This document shows, piece by piece, positions 1 to 6,303 of a DNA stretch of 7,501 nt. Position numbers and translations under genes: made by a program. Within the stretch, counting starts at the first letter, position 1, and each line of letters opens with the position of its first letter. The notes under the pieces are model-generated. The model made no database searches, was not told where the DNA came from, and saw only the letters and a program-made list of their open reading frames with translations. Source of the DNA: CAZRIP01 sp964600165. Lineage in GTDB: Bacteria > Elusimicrobiota > Elusimicrobia > UBA1565 > UBA9628. Location: positions 1-7,501 of the forward strand of contig CAZRIP010000143.1 in assembly GCA_964600165.1 (NCBI GenBank). Direction: 5' to 3'.

Positions 1-1
1 G

Positions 2-100
2 ACCTACGAGGGGCAGCGTCTGGGCGGCGTCTCCACCGCCGAGTCCTGGACGACGGGCGTCGTCTTCATCCGGCAGCTTTGGCGCGAGCTTCTCGCTTAG
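2..100 (+). CDS. C-terminal end of an unrecognised upstream gene (partial)
   Basis: Reading from base 2 gives 32 codons and a TAG stop at 98-100; the start lies outside the window. The visible peptide ends in GVVFIRQLWRELLA, an amphipathic, Trp/Arg/Leu-containing tail. It carries no catalytic motif I can name. In this setting it could be the tail of a glycosyltransferase, but that rests only on the neighbouring polysaccharide genes. The other two forward frames fit less well: this one ends cleanly just before a promoter-like sequence and the next start codon. The 38-base gap to the next gene leaves little room for a terminator. Confidence 0.6.
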   Translation, partial: TYEGQRLGGVSTAESWTTGVVFIRQLWRELLA

Positions 101-108
101 CTCAAGTT

Positions 109-117
109 TGTTACAAT
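109..117 (+). promoter_or_regulatory. Extended -10 promoter for the polysaccharide gene run
   Basis: The sequence TGTTACAAT is an extended -10 element: TG, one base, then TACAAT at 112-117, one mismatch from TATAAT. No convincing -35 box lies 16-18 bases upstream, which is usual for extended -10 promoters. Transcription would start near 124, giving a leader of about 15 bases before the ATG at 139. That leader has no Shine-Dalgarno match. The hexamer TACAAT recurs in front of the gene at 5851, which supports both as promoters. Confidence 0.55.
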
Positions 118-138
118 GGCAGCGCTTAAAAGCCAAGC

Positions 139-2718
139 ATGGCCGATAAAAAGCAGCAACCCAAGGGCCGCGTCGCCGCGCTGACGGCCGAGCTCTTAGC
201 CCACAAGGTCATCATCCTGTGGCTGCCGCTGCTCTACTTCCTCATATCATCCCTGTTCTACCTCCGCACCTACGACTCCGCGCAGGTCAAGATCACGGTG
301 ATGCAGATGGGCGGCTGCGCGCTGCTGGCGCTCTGGCTCGTGCGGCTCGTCGAGGCCGGCGGCGAGGCGCTTAATAAGGACGACCTCGTCTGCTTGTCGC
401 CGTTCCTGGCCTATCTGCTCGTGGGCATCCTTTCATACGTCCACGCGCCCTACCACATGGCGAGCACGGACTTCTTCCTGCGCCACTTCTTCTTCATGAC
501 GGCGGCGCTGATCGTCATCTACGAGTTCGACCTGTCGGGCGTCGAGTGGTTGACGCGCGTCCTCATATGGACGGGCTGGGTCGCGATCGGCTACGGCTTC
601 CTGCAATGGGTGGACCACACGTGGTTTCCGCCGGGCGTGGGCAAGGGGATCGACCCGTTCATCTGGCGCGGGGCCTTCGGCGAGCGCATCTTCTCGACTT
701 ACGGCAACCCGAACTTCTTCGCCGATTTCCTCGTCATCATTTTCCCGATCCTGCTGACGCAGTACTTCAAGACGCGGCGCTGGTCCTTGATCCCGCTGAT
801 GGCGATGCTCGTCTGGGACTTGATCGTCACCGGCACCAAGGGCGCGTGGATCGGCTTCGGCATAGTGATCGTCATCTTCGGAGTCCTCGCCTTCGTCTAT
901 TTCGACGACATCGTCGGCAAGTTCAGGAAGGCCGTGTTCTCCGTCGTCGCCGTCGGCGCCTTGACTTTCGCGGCGCTCGTCGCCAAGGACGTCGCCGCGC
1001 GCATCGTCTCGGTCAACTTCCGCCTGTTCACGTGGGAAGCGACCTGGGAGATGATCATGACGCAGCCGCTGATCGGAACGGGCGTCGGCAGCTTTCCGCC
1101 CATCTATCCGGCCTTCCGGCGGCCGCCCATATTCCACATCGAGGGCAAGCACAACACCGAGACCGACCACGCCGAAGACGAGTACCTCGAGGAGCTCTTC
1201 GACAACGGCATCCTGGGCTTCGGCGTCTTCTTGTGGCTGGCGTTTTCCACCTTGAACGTCGGCTTTCGCTCGCTCGGGCAGCTGACCGGGCCGCTGCGCG
1301 GGCGCGACGGCAAGCCCCCGCCGCGCGCCTACGACCTCATCGGCTACATGGTCGCGTTCATGGGCATGCTCGGGCACAACTTCTTCGACGTGAGCCTGCG
1401 CTTCGTGTCGTCCGGGGTCTATCTCGGGCTTCTCTCGGGCACGATCGTCAACCTCGCGCGCGGCAAGGGCCTCTTCGAGCTCCACGCCCAGCGCGAGATC
1501 GGCGCGGAGAAAGCCGCCGGCCCGGTCGTCGTCGACGAGACGCAAGGCCCCTCGCTTTGGAAGATCGTCTCCGAGTTCCTGATCTGGCCGGCGCGCTTAG
1601 CGGCGATCGGGGGCCTGTGCTACGTCTCTTTCCTCATCTTCAAGGAGTTCAACGAGCTGCAGGGCCCGGTCGACCGCCTGACGATCGGCGGCGAGGTGCT
1701 ACAGTGGTATCTTTCATGGGGAACGCTCTCGGCCTGCGTGCTCGGCCTCGGGGCGGCGTTCGTGCGCCTCGTCATGCTGTCGGAGAACCCGGTGTCGTCG
1801 GCCCTCGTCGTCGCCGCGCTCTTCCCGCTCTATCAGTTCTGGGGCTACTTCAAGGCCGACATCCACCACAACATCGCGATCTACTTCTCGAAAGATCGCA
1901 ACTGGGACCAGGCGCTCCACCACTACTACGAGGTCCATCGCTTGAACCCCGACTTCGTGATGTCGCTCTATTTCGAAGGCAACGTCTACAACGACCGCTT
2001 CGACATGCGCAAGATCAACAATCCGGCCTGGGGCGACAAGCCGGGCCAGATCCGCGACGACTACGAGCGCGCGCTCGACGCCTACAACGAGGTGCGCAAG
2101 CTCGCGCCGAACTACGTCCAGATGCACCATCAAGTCGGAGCGCTGCACATGAAGCGCGCCGAGTGGGCGATCAACAACGGCCATCCCGAGGAGGCGCAGA
2201 AGTACCTCGACCGCGCGATGAACCGCTTCCGGCTCTACGAGCAGATCGACCCGGTGTTTCCGCCCAACTACTCCCGGATGGGCCAGATCTACATGCTCGA
2301 GAAGAAGTACGCCGAGGCCGTCCAGGTCTACCGGGACTTCATCGACGCCGAGAAGTGCGCGGTCGCGCCGTCTTTGATCTCGAAGCCTTGGCTGCGCAAG
2401 TCGATCCTGTCTTATCAGTCCTACGTCGACGAGCCCGGCATCCCTTATCCCGTGCATCGCCACGAGACGGGCGAGGGCTACACGAACCTCGGCAACGCCT
2501 ACTTCCTGATGGACCGCTTGAAGGAGTCCGAGGCCGCGTACCTCAAGGCGCTCGCGCTCGAGCCCGGTTACGAGCCGGCCAGGAAGAACTTGGGCGCGCT
2601 TTATTCGAAGGCCCAGTCGAAAGGCGCGCTGCGCAAGGTGCCGCCGCCGGCCAAGCCGCCGCCGCCGGGCGCGCCGCCCTACACCGGCTTCGAGGTCCTG
2701 CCCTTTGGCAAGAAGTAG
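139..2718 (+). CDS. O-antigen ligase/polymerase family membrane protein with C-terminal TPR domain
   Basis: This 859-residue inner-membrane protein belongs to the O-antigen ligase/Wzy_C-type family, which joins or polymerises lipid-linked glycans on the periplasmic face. Roughly twelve hydrophobic segments fill residues 22-440. Family signatures are GNPNFFADF (189-197), TGTKGAWIGF (231-240), PLIGTGVGSFPP (310-321) in the large loop, and HAEDEYLEELFDNGILG (344-360), which corresponds to the conserved His-containing loop motif followed by a membrane helix. Three more hydrophobic segments (about 484-502, 525-547, 552-570) lead to four or five TPR-like units over 576-825, such as GYTNLGNAYFLMDRLKESEA at 780-799. 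The tail (834-848) is Pro-rich. The ATG at 139 is the first start after the promoter-like element and has no clear RBS. Whether it is a ligase, a polymerase or a protein O-glycosylating ligase cannot be told from sequence alone. Confidence 0.88.
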   Translation: MADKKQQPKGRVAALTAELLAHKVIILWLPLLYFLISSLFYLRTYDSAQVKITVMQMGGCALLALWLVRLVEAGGEALNKDDLVCLSPFLAYLLVGILSYVHAPYHMASTDFFLRHFFFMTAALIVIYEFDLSGVEWLTRVLIWTGWVAIGYGFLQWVDHTWFPPGVGKGIDPFIWRGAFGERIFSTYGNPNFFADFLVIIFPILLTQYFKTRRWSLIPLMAMLVWDLIVTGTKGAWIGFGIVIVIFGVLAFVYFDDIVGKFRKAVFSVVAVGALTFAALVAKDVAARIVSVNFRLFTWEATWEMIMTQPLIGTGVGSFPPIYPAFRRPPIFHIEGKHNTETDHAEDEYLEELFDNGILGFGVFLWLAFSTLNVGFRSLGQLTGPLRGRDGKPPPRAYDLIGYMVAFMGMLGHNFFDVSLRFVSSGVYLGLLSGTIVNLARGKGLFELHAQREIGAEKAAGPVVVDETQGPSLWKIVSEFLIWPARLAAIGGLCYVSFLIFKEFNELQGPVDRLTIGGEVLQWYLSWGTLSACVLGLGAAFVRLVMLSENPVSSALVVAALFPLYQFWGYFKADIHHNIAIYFSKDRNWDQALHHYYEVHRLNPDFVMSLYFEGNVYNDRFDMRKINNPAWGDKPGQIRDDYERALDAYNEVRKLAPNYVQMHHQVGALHMKRAEWAINNGHPEEAQKYLDRAMNRFRLYEQIDPVFPPNYSRMGQIYMLEKKYAEAVQVYRDFIDAEKCAVAPSLISKPWLRKSILSYQSYVDEPGIPYPVHRHETGEGYTNLGNAYFLMDRLKESEAAYLKALALEPGYEPARKNLGALYSKAQSKGALRKVPPPAKPPPPGAPPYTGFEVLPFGKK
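2692..2695 (+). promoter_or_regulatory. Shine-Dalgarno site supporting a TTG start
   Basis: GAGG lies inside the 3' end of the ligase gene, nine bases before the TTG at 2705. It is one of the few good SD matches in the window. It favours 2705 over a second in-frame TTG at 2726, which has a weaker AGTAGG just upstream. Confidence 0.45.
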
Positions 2719-3934
2719 GCTCCTCTTGCTCGCCGCCTGCGTCGCGGCGGCGGCGCTCTTGCCCGCGGCTTACGCCGCGCGCTTTCCCGCGCGGGGAGAG
2801 GCCGCCGGCACGCCGTATCCGAGCGAGGACAGCTATGCGGTCATCGCGGCGAACTTCGCCGATCACGGCGCTCTTCTGGGAGAAGACGGCAAGCCCACCG
2901 CCCATCGCGAGCCGGTCTATCCGATGCTGCTCGGCGCCGCGTTCAAGGTTTTGGGGAAAAACTATCCGGCCGAGGTCGCGCTCAACTTGCCCTTGAACGC
3001 CCTGATGGTCTACGCGCTCTTTCGGACGGGCGCGGCGCTCTTCGGCGAGTTGACGGGACTCGCGGCGGCCGCCGTCGCCGCGCTCTACCCGACGTTCATC
3101 TACTACGCCTCGCGGCCGCGGCGCGAGACGCTGCTGACGCTCTTGTCGATCGCCTGCGTGGCCGCGCTGGCGCGCGCGCACCGGCGCGGCGGCGCGAAAG
3201 ACGCGGCGCTGGCCGGCGCCGTCAACGCGTTGACGGCGCTGGCGAACACGACGTTCTTGCCCTTCGGGCTGCTCGCTCCCGCGGGTTTCCTGTGGCTTTG
3301 GCGCCAGGAGCCGAAGAAGGCGCTCGCGCGCGCGGGCCTTTATTGGATCGTCCTCGCCGTCGTCTACGCGCCGTGGCCTTTGCGCAACTACGCGGTGTTT
3401 CACCGCTGGATCGCCGGCACGGCCGGCGCGGGCGGCACGGTCTTCTACATCAACCAGCTCGTCCCTTCGGAGCTGGGCGGGCTTCCCGAGGAAAAAAAGA
3501 TCGTCCACGGCGACCCCGTCTATCAACAATCGCAAGGGCTCGACCCGATCGACGTCGACCGCTATTTCTGGAAGGCGGGCATGGCGCGCGTGAGGGCCGA
3601 GCCGCTGCGGTTTCTCGAGCTCGCCCTCAAGCGCTTCTTTATCGACGAGTGGCGCGTCGTCCCGCGCGCGCGCCCCTACGAGAGCTCTTACGGCCTCGTG
3701 CGCTGGACGGCGCTCCTCTCCGACGGCTGGATCATCCCGCTCGGCCTGTTGGGATTGCTCTTTTTCTGGCGGCTGCGGCCGCCCGAGAGCGCGTGGATCG
3801 CGCTGCTGCTCTTGTCTTACAACGCCGTCTACGCCGCGCTGTTCTCGATCCTGCGCTACCGCGTGCCCATGATGCCGTGGGTGATCCTTTTTTGCGCGCT
3901 GACGCTCACGAGGCTGGTACCGATACATGACTAA
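2705..3934 (+). CDS. GT39/ArnT-like membrane glycosyltransferase
   Basis: This 409-residue polytopic protein resembles the PMT/ArnT (GT-C, PMT_2) superfamily, which moves a sugar from a polyprenyl-phosphate donor to an acceptor on the outer side of the inner membrane. A signal-anchor-like segment (5-24) is followed by the first periplasmic loop with an acidic pair in YPSEDSYAVIAANFADHG (38-55), where this superfamily keeps its catalytic Asp/Glu. Next come REPVYPMLLGAAF (68-80) and about eight further hydrophobic segments. RYRVPMMPW (384-392) matches the usual RY-x-x-P near the C-terminus. At 409 residues it is shorter than ArnT (about 550), so it seems to lack an extended C-terminal periplasmic domain. 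The start is TTG with GAGG upstream; no ATG occurs before residue 74. It overlaps the preceding stop by 14 bases, suggesting translational coupling. The donor sugar and acceptor are unknown. Confidence 0.75.
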   Translation: MARSRLLLLAACVAAAALLPAAYAARFPARGEAAGTPYPSEDSYAVIAANFADHGALLGEDGKPTAHREPVYPMLLGAAFKVLGKNYPAEVALNLPLNALMVYALFRTGAALFGELTGLAAAAVAALYPTFIYYASRPRRETLLTLLSIACVAALARAHRRGGAKDAALAGAVNALTALANTTFLPFGLLAPAGFLWLWRQEPKKALARAGLYWIVLAVVYAPWPLRNYAVFHRWIAGTAGAGGTVFYINQLVPSELGGLPEEKKIVHGDPVYQQSQGLDPIDVDRYFWKAGMARVRAEPLRFLELALKRFFIDEWRVVPRARPYESSYGLVRWTALLSDGWIIPLGLLGLLFFWRLRPPESAWIALLLLSYNAVYAALFSILRYRVPMMPWVILFCALTLTRLVPIHD

Positions 3935-4736
3935 TAAATCCAAGTTCGACCTGCGGCGCATGAAGGCCGCGATCCTGGCCGGCGGCGCCGGCACGCGGCT
4001 CTCGGAAATGACCGACCGCGTCCCGAAGCCTATGGTCGAGGTCGGCGGCCGCCCGATCCTCTGGCATATCATGAAGACCTACGCCTCCTACGGGATCAAG
4101 GAGTTCGTGATCGCGCTGGGCTACAAGGGCGACGTGATCAAGGATTATTTCCGGCGCTACCGCCACCATAAGAGCAGCATGGTCGTGCACCTGCGCAGCG
4201 GCGACATCACGCTGCACGACAGCCAGTGCGAGGATTGGACCGTCCACCTGCTCGACACCGGCGAGGGCACGCTGACCGGCGGACGCCTGCGCCGCGTGAT
4301 GGAGTACGTCGGCAACGAGCCGATCTTGGCCACCTACGGCGACGGCGTCGCCGACGTCGACGTCAAGAAGCTCGTCGACTATCACGCCGCGCACGGCAAG
4401 CTCGCCACCGTCACGGCCGTGCGCCCGCCGGCGCGCTTCGGCGGCCTGGAGTTCAAGGGCAACCTCGTCACGCGCTTCACCGAGAAGCCGCAGGTCGGCG
4501 AGGGCTGGATCAACGGCGGGTATTTCGTGCTCGAGCCGAAGGTGCTCGAGTATCTGCAGGGCGGCGACGACCTGATCCTCGAGCGCGGGCCGATGGAGGG
4601 TCTGGCCGCGGACGGCGAGCTCGCCGCGTACAAGCACGAGAGCTTTTGGCAGTGCATGGACACGCTGCGCGATCTCAAGCTCATCGAGTCTCTTTGGGAG
4701 GGCGGCCGCGCGCCGTGGAAAAAATGGAACGACTAG
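3927..4736 (+). CDS. rfbF: Glucose-1-phosphate cytidylyltransferase
   Basis: The enzyme makes CDP-glucose and PPi from CTP and glucose-1-phosphate, the entry step to CDP-linked 6-deoxy and 3,6-dideoxy sugars. LAGGAGTR (17-24) is the nucleotidyltransferase signature, with PKPM (33-36) supplying the conserved Lys. YGDG (137-140) holds the metal-binding Asp, EKP is at 186-188 and NGGYFV at 196-201. WQCMDTLRD (241-249) and the end PWKKW (263-267) are typical of RfbF rather than of glucose-1-phosphate thymidylyl- or uridylyltransferases. The ATG at 3927 overlaps the previous stop by eight bases and gives 269 residues. The ATG at 3960 (MKAAILAGG) would give 258, almost the size of enteric RfbF (257), and starts where the family usually starts, so it may be the true start; neither has a strong SD. 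Substrate assignment rests on whole-length resemblance plus the adjoining dehydratase. Confidence 0.9.
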   Translation: MTNKSKFDLRRMKAAILAGGAGTRLSEMTDRVPKPMVEVGGRPILWHIMKTYASYGIKEFVIALGYKGDVIKDYFRRYRHHKSSMVVHLRSGDITLHDSQCEDWTVHLLDTGEGTLTGGRLRRVMEYVGNEPILATYGDGVADVDVKKLVDYHAAHGKLATVTAVRPPARFGGLEFKGNLVTRFTEKPQVGEGWINGGYFVLEPKVLEYLQGGDDLILERGPMEGLAADGELAAYKHESFWQCMDTLRDLKLIESLWEGGRAPWKKWND

Positions 4737-5695
4737 ATTCCTGGAAGGGCCGCCGGGTCTTCGTGACCGGCGCGACGGGCGTGGTCGGGTCGTGGCTGGT
4801 CAAGGAGCTGCTGGAAGCCGGCGCGCAGGTCTGCGCGCTCGTGTTGGACCACGATCCGCAGTCGGAACTCATGCGCAGCGGCGACGCGCGGCGCTGCCGC
4901 CTGGTCGACGGGCGCTTGGAGAACATGGCCGACGTCTCGCGCGGCATCCAAGTCTTCGAGGCCGAGGCCGTCTTTCACTTGGGCGCGCAGACCTTGGTCG
5001 GCGCCGCCCAGCGCGATCCGCTGGCGACCTTCGAGTCGAACATCCGCGGCACCTACAACCTTCTCGAGGTCTGCCGCCACGCCCCGTCCGTGAAACGGGT
5101 GGTGGTGGCCTCTTCCGACAAAGCATACGGGGAGAGCGACAAGCCCTACGTCGAGGACATGCCGCTTTTCGGCAAGAACCCCTACGATTGCTCGAAGTCC
5201 TGCACCGACCTGCTCGCGCAATGTTATTTCCATTCATACGGCCTGCCGGTGGCCGTCGCGCGCTGCGGCAACATCTTCGGCGGGGGCGACCTCAACTGGA
5301 GCCGGATCGTGCCGGGCGTCGTGCGCTGGCTGATCCGCGGCGAGCGCCCCGTCCTGCGCAGCGACGGCAAGACGACGCGCGACTACTTCTACGTCAAAGA
5401 CGCGGCCAAGGCCTACATGGCCCTGGGCGCCGCCGTGGGCGAGAAGGGCGTGGCCGGCGAGGCCTTCAACTTCTCCGCCGACACCCCGGTCACGACCTTG
5501 GCGCTCGTCGAGCGCATCGGCAAGCTGATGGGCCAGAAAGTCAAACCCGTCATCGAGGACTCGGCCCGAAACGAGATCGCGCACCAGCGGCTTTCGTCGG
5601 CCAAGGCCCGCAAGGTTCTGGGCTGGAAATCGACCTTCTCGCTCGACGACGGCCTGCGCGAGACGATCAACTGGTACCGGGCGTTCCTGGGCTAG
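4724..5695 (+). CDS. rfbG: CDP-glucose 4,6-dehydratase-like extended SDR
   Basis: The likely reaction is NAD-dependent conversion of CDP-glucose to CDP-4-keto-6-deoxyglucose, directly after the RfbF step. The Rossmann motif GATGVVG is at 16-22. SSDKAYG (130-136) contains the SDK of CDP-glucose dehydratases, where RmlB has DE instead of DK. Y154 and K158 form the YxxxK pair in NPYDCSKS. CGNIFGGGDLNWSRIVP (181-197) resembles the AGNVIGGGDW region of RfbG. At 323 residues it is about 35 shorter than enteric RfbG (about 357), and it has TRDYFYVKDAAKAY (218-231) where enteric RfbG has RPWQHVLEPL, so it belongs to a different branch; GDP-mannose dehydratase-like activity is the main alternative. 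The ATG at 4724 overlaps rfbF by 13 bases. An in-frame GTG at 4715 is an alternative start, 12 bases after a GGGAGG. Confidence 0.82.
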   Translation: MERLDSWKGRRVFVTGATGVVGSWLVKELLEAGAQVCALVLDHDPQSELMRSGDARRCRLVDGRLENMADVSRGIQVFEAEAVFHLGAQTLVGAAQRDPLATFESNIRGTYNLLEVCRHAPSVKRVVVASSDKAYGESDKPYVEDMPLFGKNPYDCSKSCTDLLAQCYFHSYGLPVAVARCGNIFGGGDLNWSRIVPGVVRWLIRGERPVLRSDGKTTRDYFYVKDAAKAYMALGAAVGEKGVAGEAFNFSADTPVTTLALVERIGKLMGQKVKPVIEDSARNEIAHQRLSSAKARKVLGWKSTFSLDDGLRETINWYRAFLG

Positions 5696-5696
5696 A

Positions 5697-5728
5697 AATA
5701 TCGACTTACCCCGGGGTAAGTCGATATT
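5697..5728 (+). repeat. Perfect 32-bp palindrome just after the dehydratase stop
   Basis: The left arm AATATCGACTTACCCC (5697-5712) and right arm GGGGTAAGTCGATATT (5713-5728) are exact reverse complements with no spacer. It begins two bases after the TAG stop. As RNA it would fold into a long hairpin and could mark the end of the upstream unit. However, only a short AU-rich stretch and no U-tract follows, so it is not a classical intrinsic terminator. As DNA it could be an operator for a symmetric dimer or a dispersed repeat. Its outer part resembles the second palindrome at 5744-5775. Confidence 0.8.
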
Positions 5729-5743
5729 CAGCGGCTCGCGGGC

Positions 5744-5775
5744 AATCTCGGCTATCGCCAGCGATAGTCGAGATT
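5744..5775 (+). repeat. Second, related near-perfect palindrome
   Basis: The left arm AATCTCGGCTATCGC (5744-5758) pairs with GCGATAGTCGAGATT (5761-5775) across a two-base centre, CA. There is one mismatch in DNA, which would be a G-U pair in RNA. The right arm ends in AGTCGAGATT against AGTCGATATT in the first palindrome, nine of ten identical, and the left arms agree at eight of their first ten bases. The two centres are 47 bp apart. The role is unknown: terminator-like hairpin, operator pair or repeat element. It lies about 60 bp upstream of the -10 box of the next gene. Confidence 0.75.
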
Positions 5776-5835
5776 TGTCCCGACGGCAGGATTAACGGGT
5801 TGTTTCGCCGTCTGGCCGGTGCGTCTAAAAAACGA

Positions 5836-5841
5836 TACAAT
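5836..5841 (+). promoter_or_regulatory. -10 box for the RmlC-like gene (near-leaderless transcript)
   Basis: TACAAT, preceded by CGA, ends nine bases before the ATG at 5851. It is the same hexamer as in the first promoter. A start of transcription about seven bases downstream (near 5848) would leave only two or three untranslated bases, and no Shine-Dalgarno sequence is present, which fits leaderless or near-leaderless translation. The -35 region (about 5813-5818) is not recognisable. A promoter here would let the downstream genes be transcribed separately from the preceding four. Confidence 0.45.
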
Positions 5842-5850
5842 CACTCAGTT

Positions 5851-6303
5851 ATGATCGACGGCGTGGCCGTGCGCCCGTTGAAGAGGATCGCCGATGAGCG
5901 CGGCGAGGTCCGCCACATGCTGCGCCGCGACGACCCCCACTTCAAGGGCTTCGGCGAGATCTATTTTTCGACGGCCAAGCCCGGGTTCGTCAAAGGCTGG
6001 CACCTGCACAAGAAAATGACCTTGAACTACGCCGTCGTCGCCGGCAAGATCCATCTTTGCCTGTTCGACGCGCGCGAAAAGTCGAAGACCAGGGGCGAGT
6101 TCCAGGAGATGACTCTCGGCGGCGAGAACTACGCCCTCGTGACGGTCCCTCCCGGCGTGTGGAACGGCTTCGAGGCGGACGGCGACCAAGAAGCGATCGT
6201 CGCCAACTGCTCCGACGTGCCGCACGACCCCGTCGAGATCGTCCGCGCCGCCCCGTTCGTCAAAGATATCCCGAACCGCTGGCGCGCGAAGGTGGGCCGG
6301 TGA
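5851..6303 (+). CDS. Short RmlC-like (dTDP-sugar 3,5-epimerase family) cupin protein
   Basis: This 150-residue protein resembles the dTDP-4-dehydrorhamnose 3,5-epimerase family but is shorter than RmlC (about 180). The N-terminus MIDGVAVRPLKRIADERGEV (1-20) fits the family's opening with its DERG motif, and fixes the ATG at 5851. FVKGWHLHKK (46-55) aligns with RGLHxQ, so H51 would be the catalytic His, and VPPGVWNGFE (99-108) aligns with IPEGFAHGF. The region matching the catalytic Tyr (FLYKAT in RmlC) reads AIVANCSD (115-122), without Tyr, and no equivalent of the C-terminal catalytic Asp is obvious. It may therefore be a 3- or 5-epimerase with altered chemistry, another keto-sugar isomerase, or a non-catalytic protein acting on the CDP-keto-sugar. 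Its place between the dehydratase and the reductase/E1 gene supports a role in CDP-deoxysugar synthesis. It shares GTGA with the next gene. Confidence 0.75.
   Translation: MIDGVAVRPLKRIADERGEVRHMLRRDDPHFKGFGEIYFSTAKPGFVKGWHLHKKMTLNYAVVAGKIHLCLFDAREKSKTRGEFQEMTLGGENYALVTVPPGVWNGFEADGDQEAIVANCSDVPHDPVEIVRAAPFVKDIPNRWRAKVGR

Noticed and set aside
84..96. GCGAG-CTT-CTCGC hairpin at the end of the first partial gene
   Set aside because: The five-base-pair stem lies within coding sequence and has no U-tract directly after it; too weak to call a terminator.
2638..2700. CCG/GCC-rich tract at the end of the ligase gene
   Set aside because: It encodes the Pro-rich tail and has no regular repeat unit outside the codon pattern.
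546..2996. Forward open frame overlapping the ligase gene in another frame
   Set aside because: Its translation is an Arg/Ala/Pro-rich low-complexity product without motifs, while the 139-2718 frame shows clear family signatures throughout.
433..4072. Long minus-strand open frames opposite the ligase and glycosyltransferase genes (about 433-1545, 1714-2463, 2543-4072)
   Set aside because: They are rich in Arg, Asp, Glu and Val with no domain motifs or hydrophobic pattern. They mirror the codon pattern of the forward genes, which is common at this GC content.
5779..5815. Third inverted repeat, GACGGC (5782-5787) and GCCGTC (5807-5812), downstream of the two palindromes
   Set aside because: Short six-base core with a 19-base loop and one mismatch further out; expected by chance in GC-rich DNA and unlike the other two palindromes.
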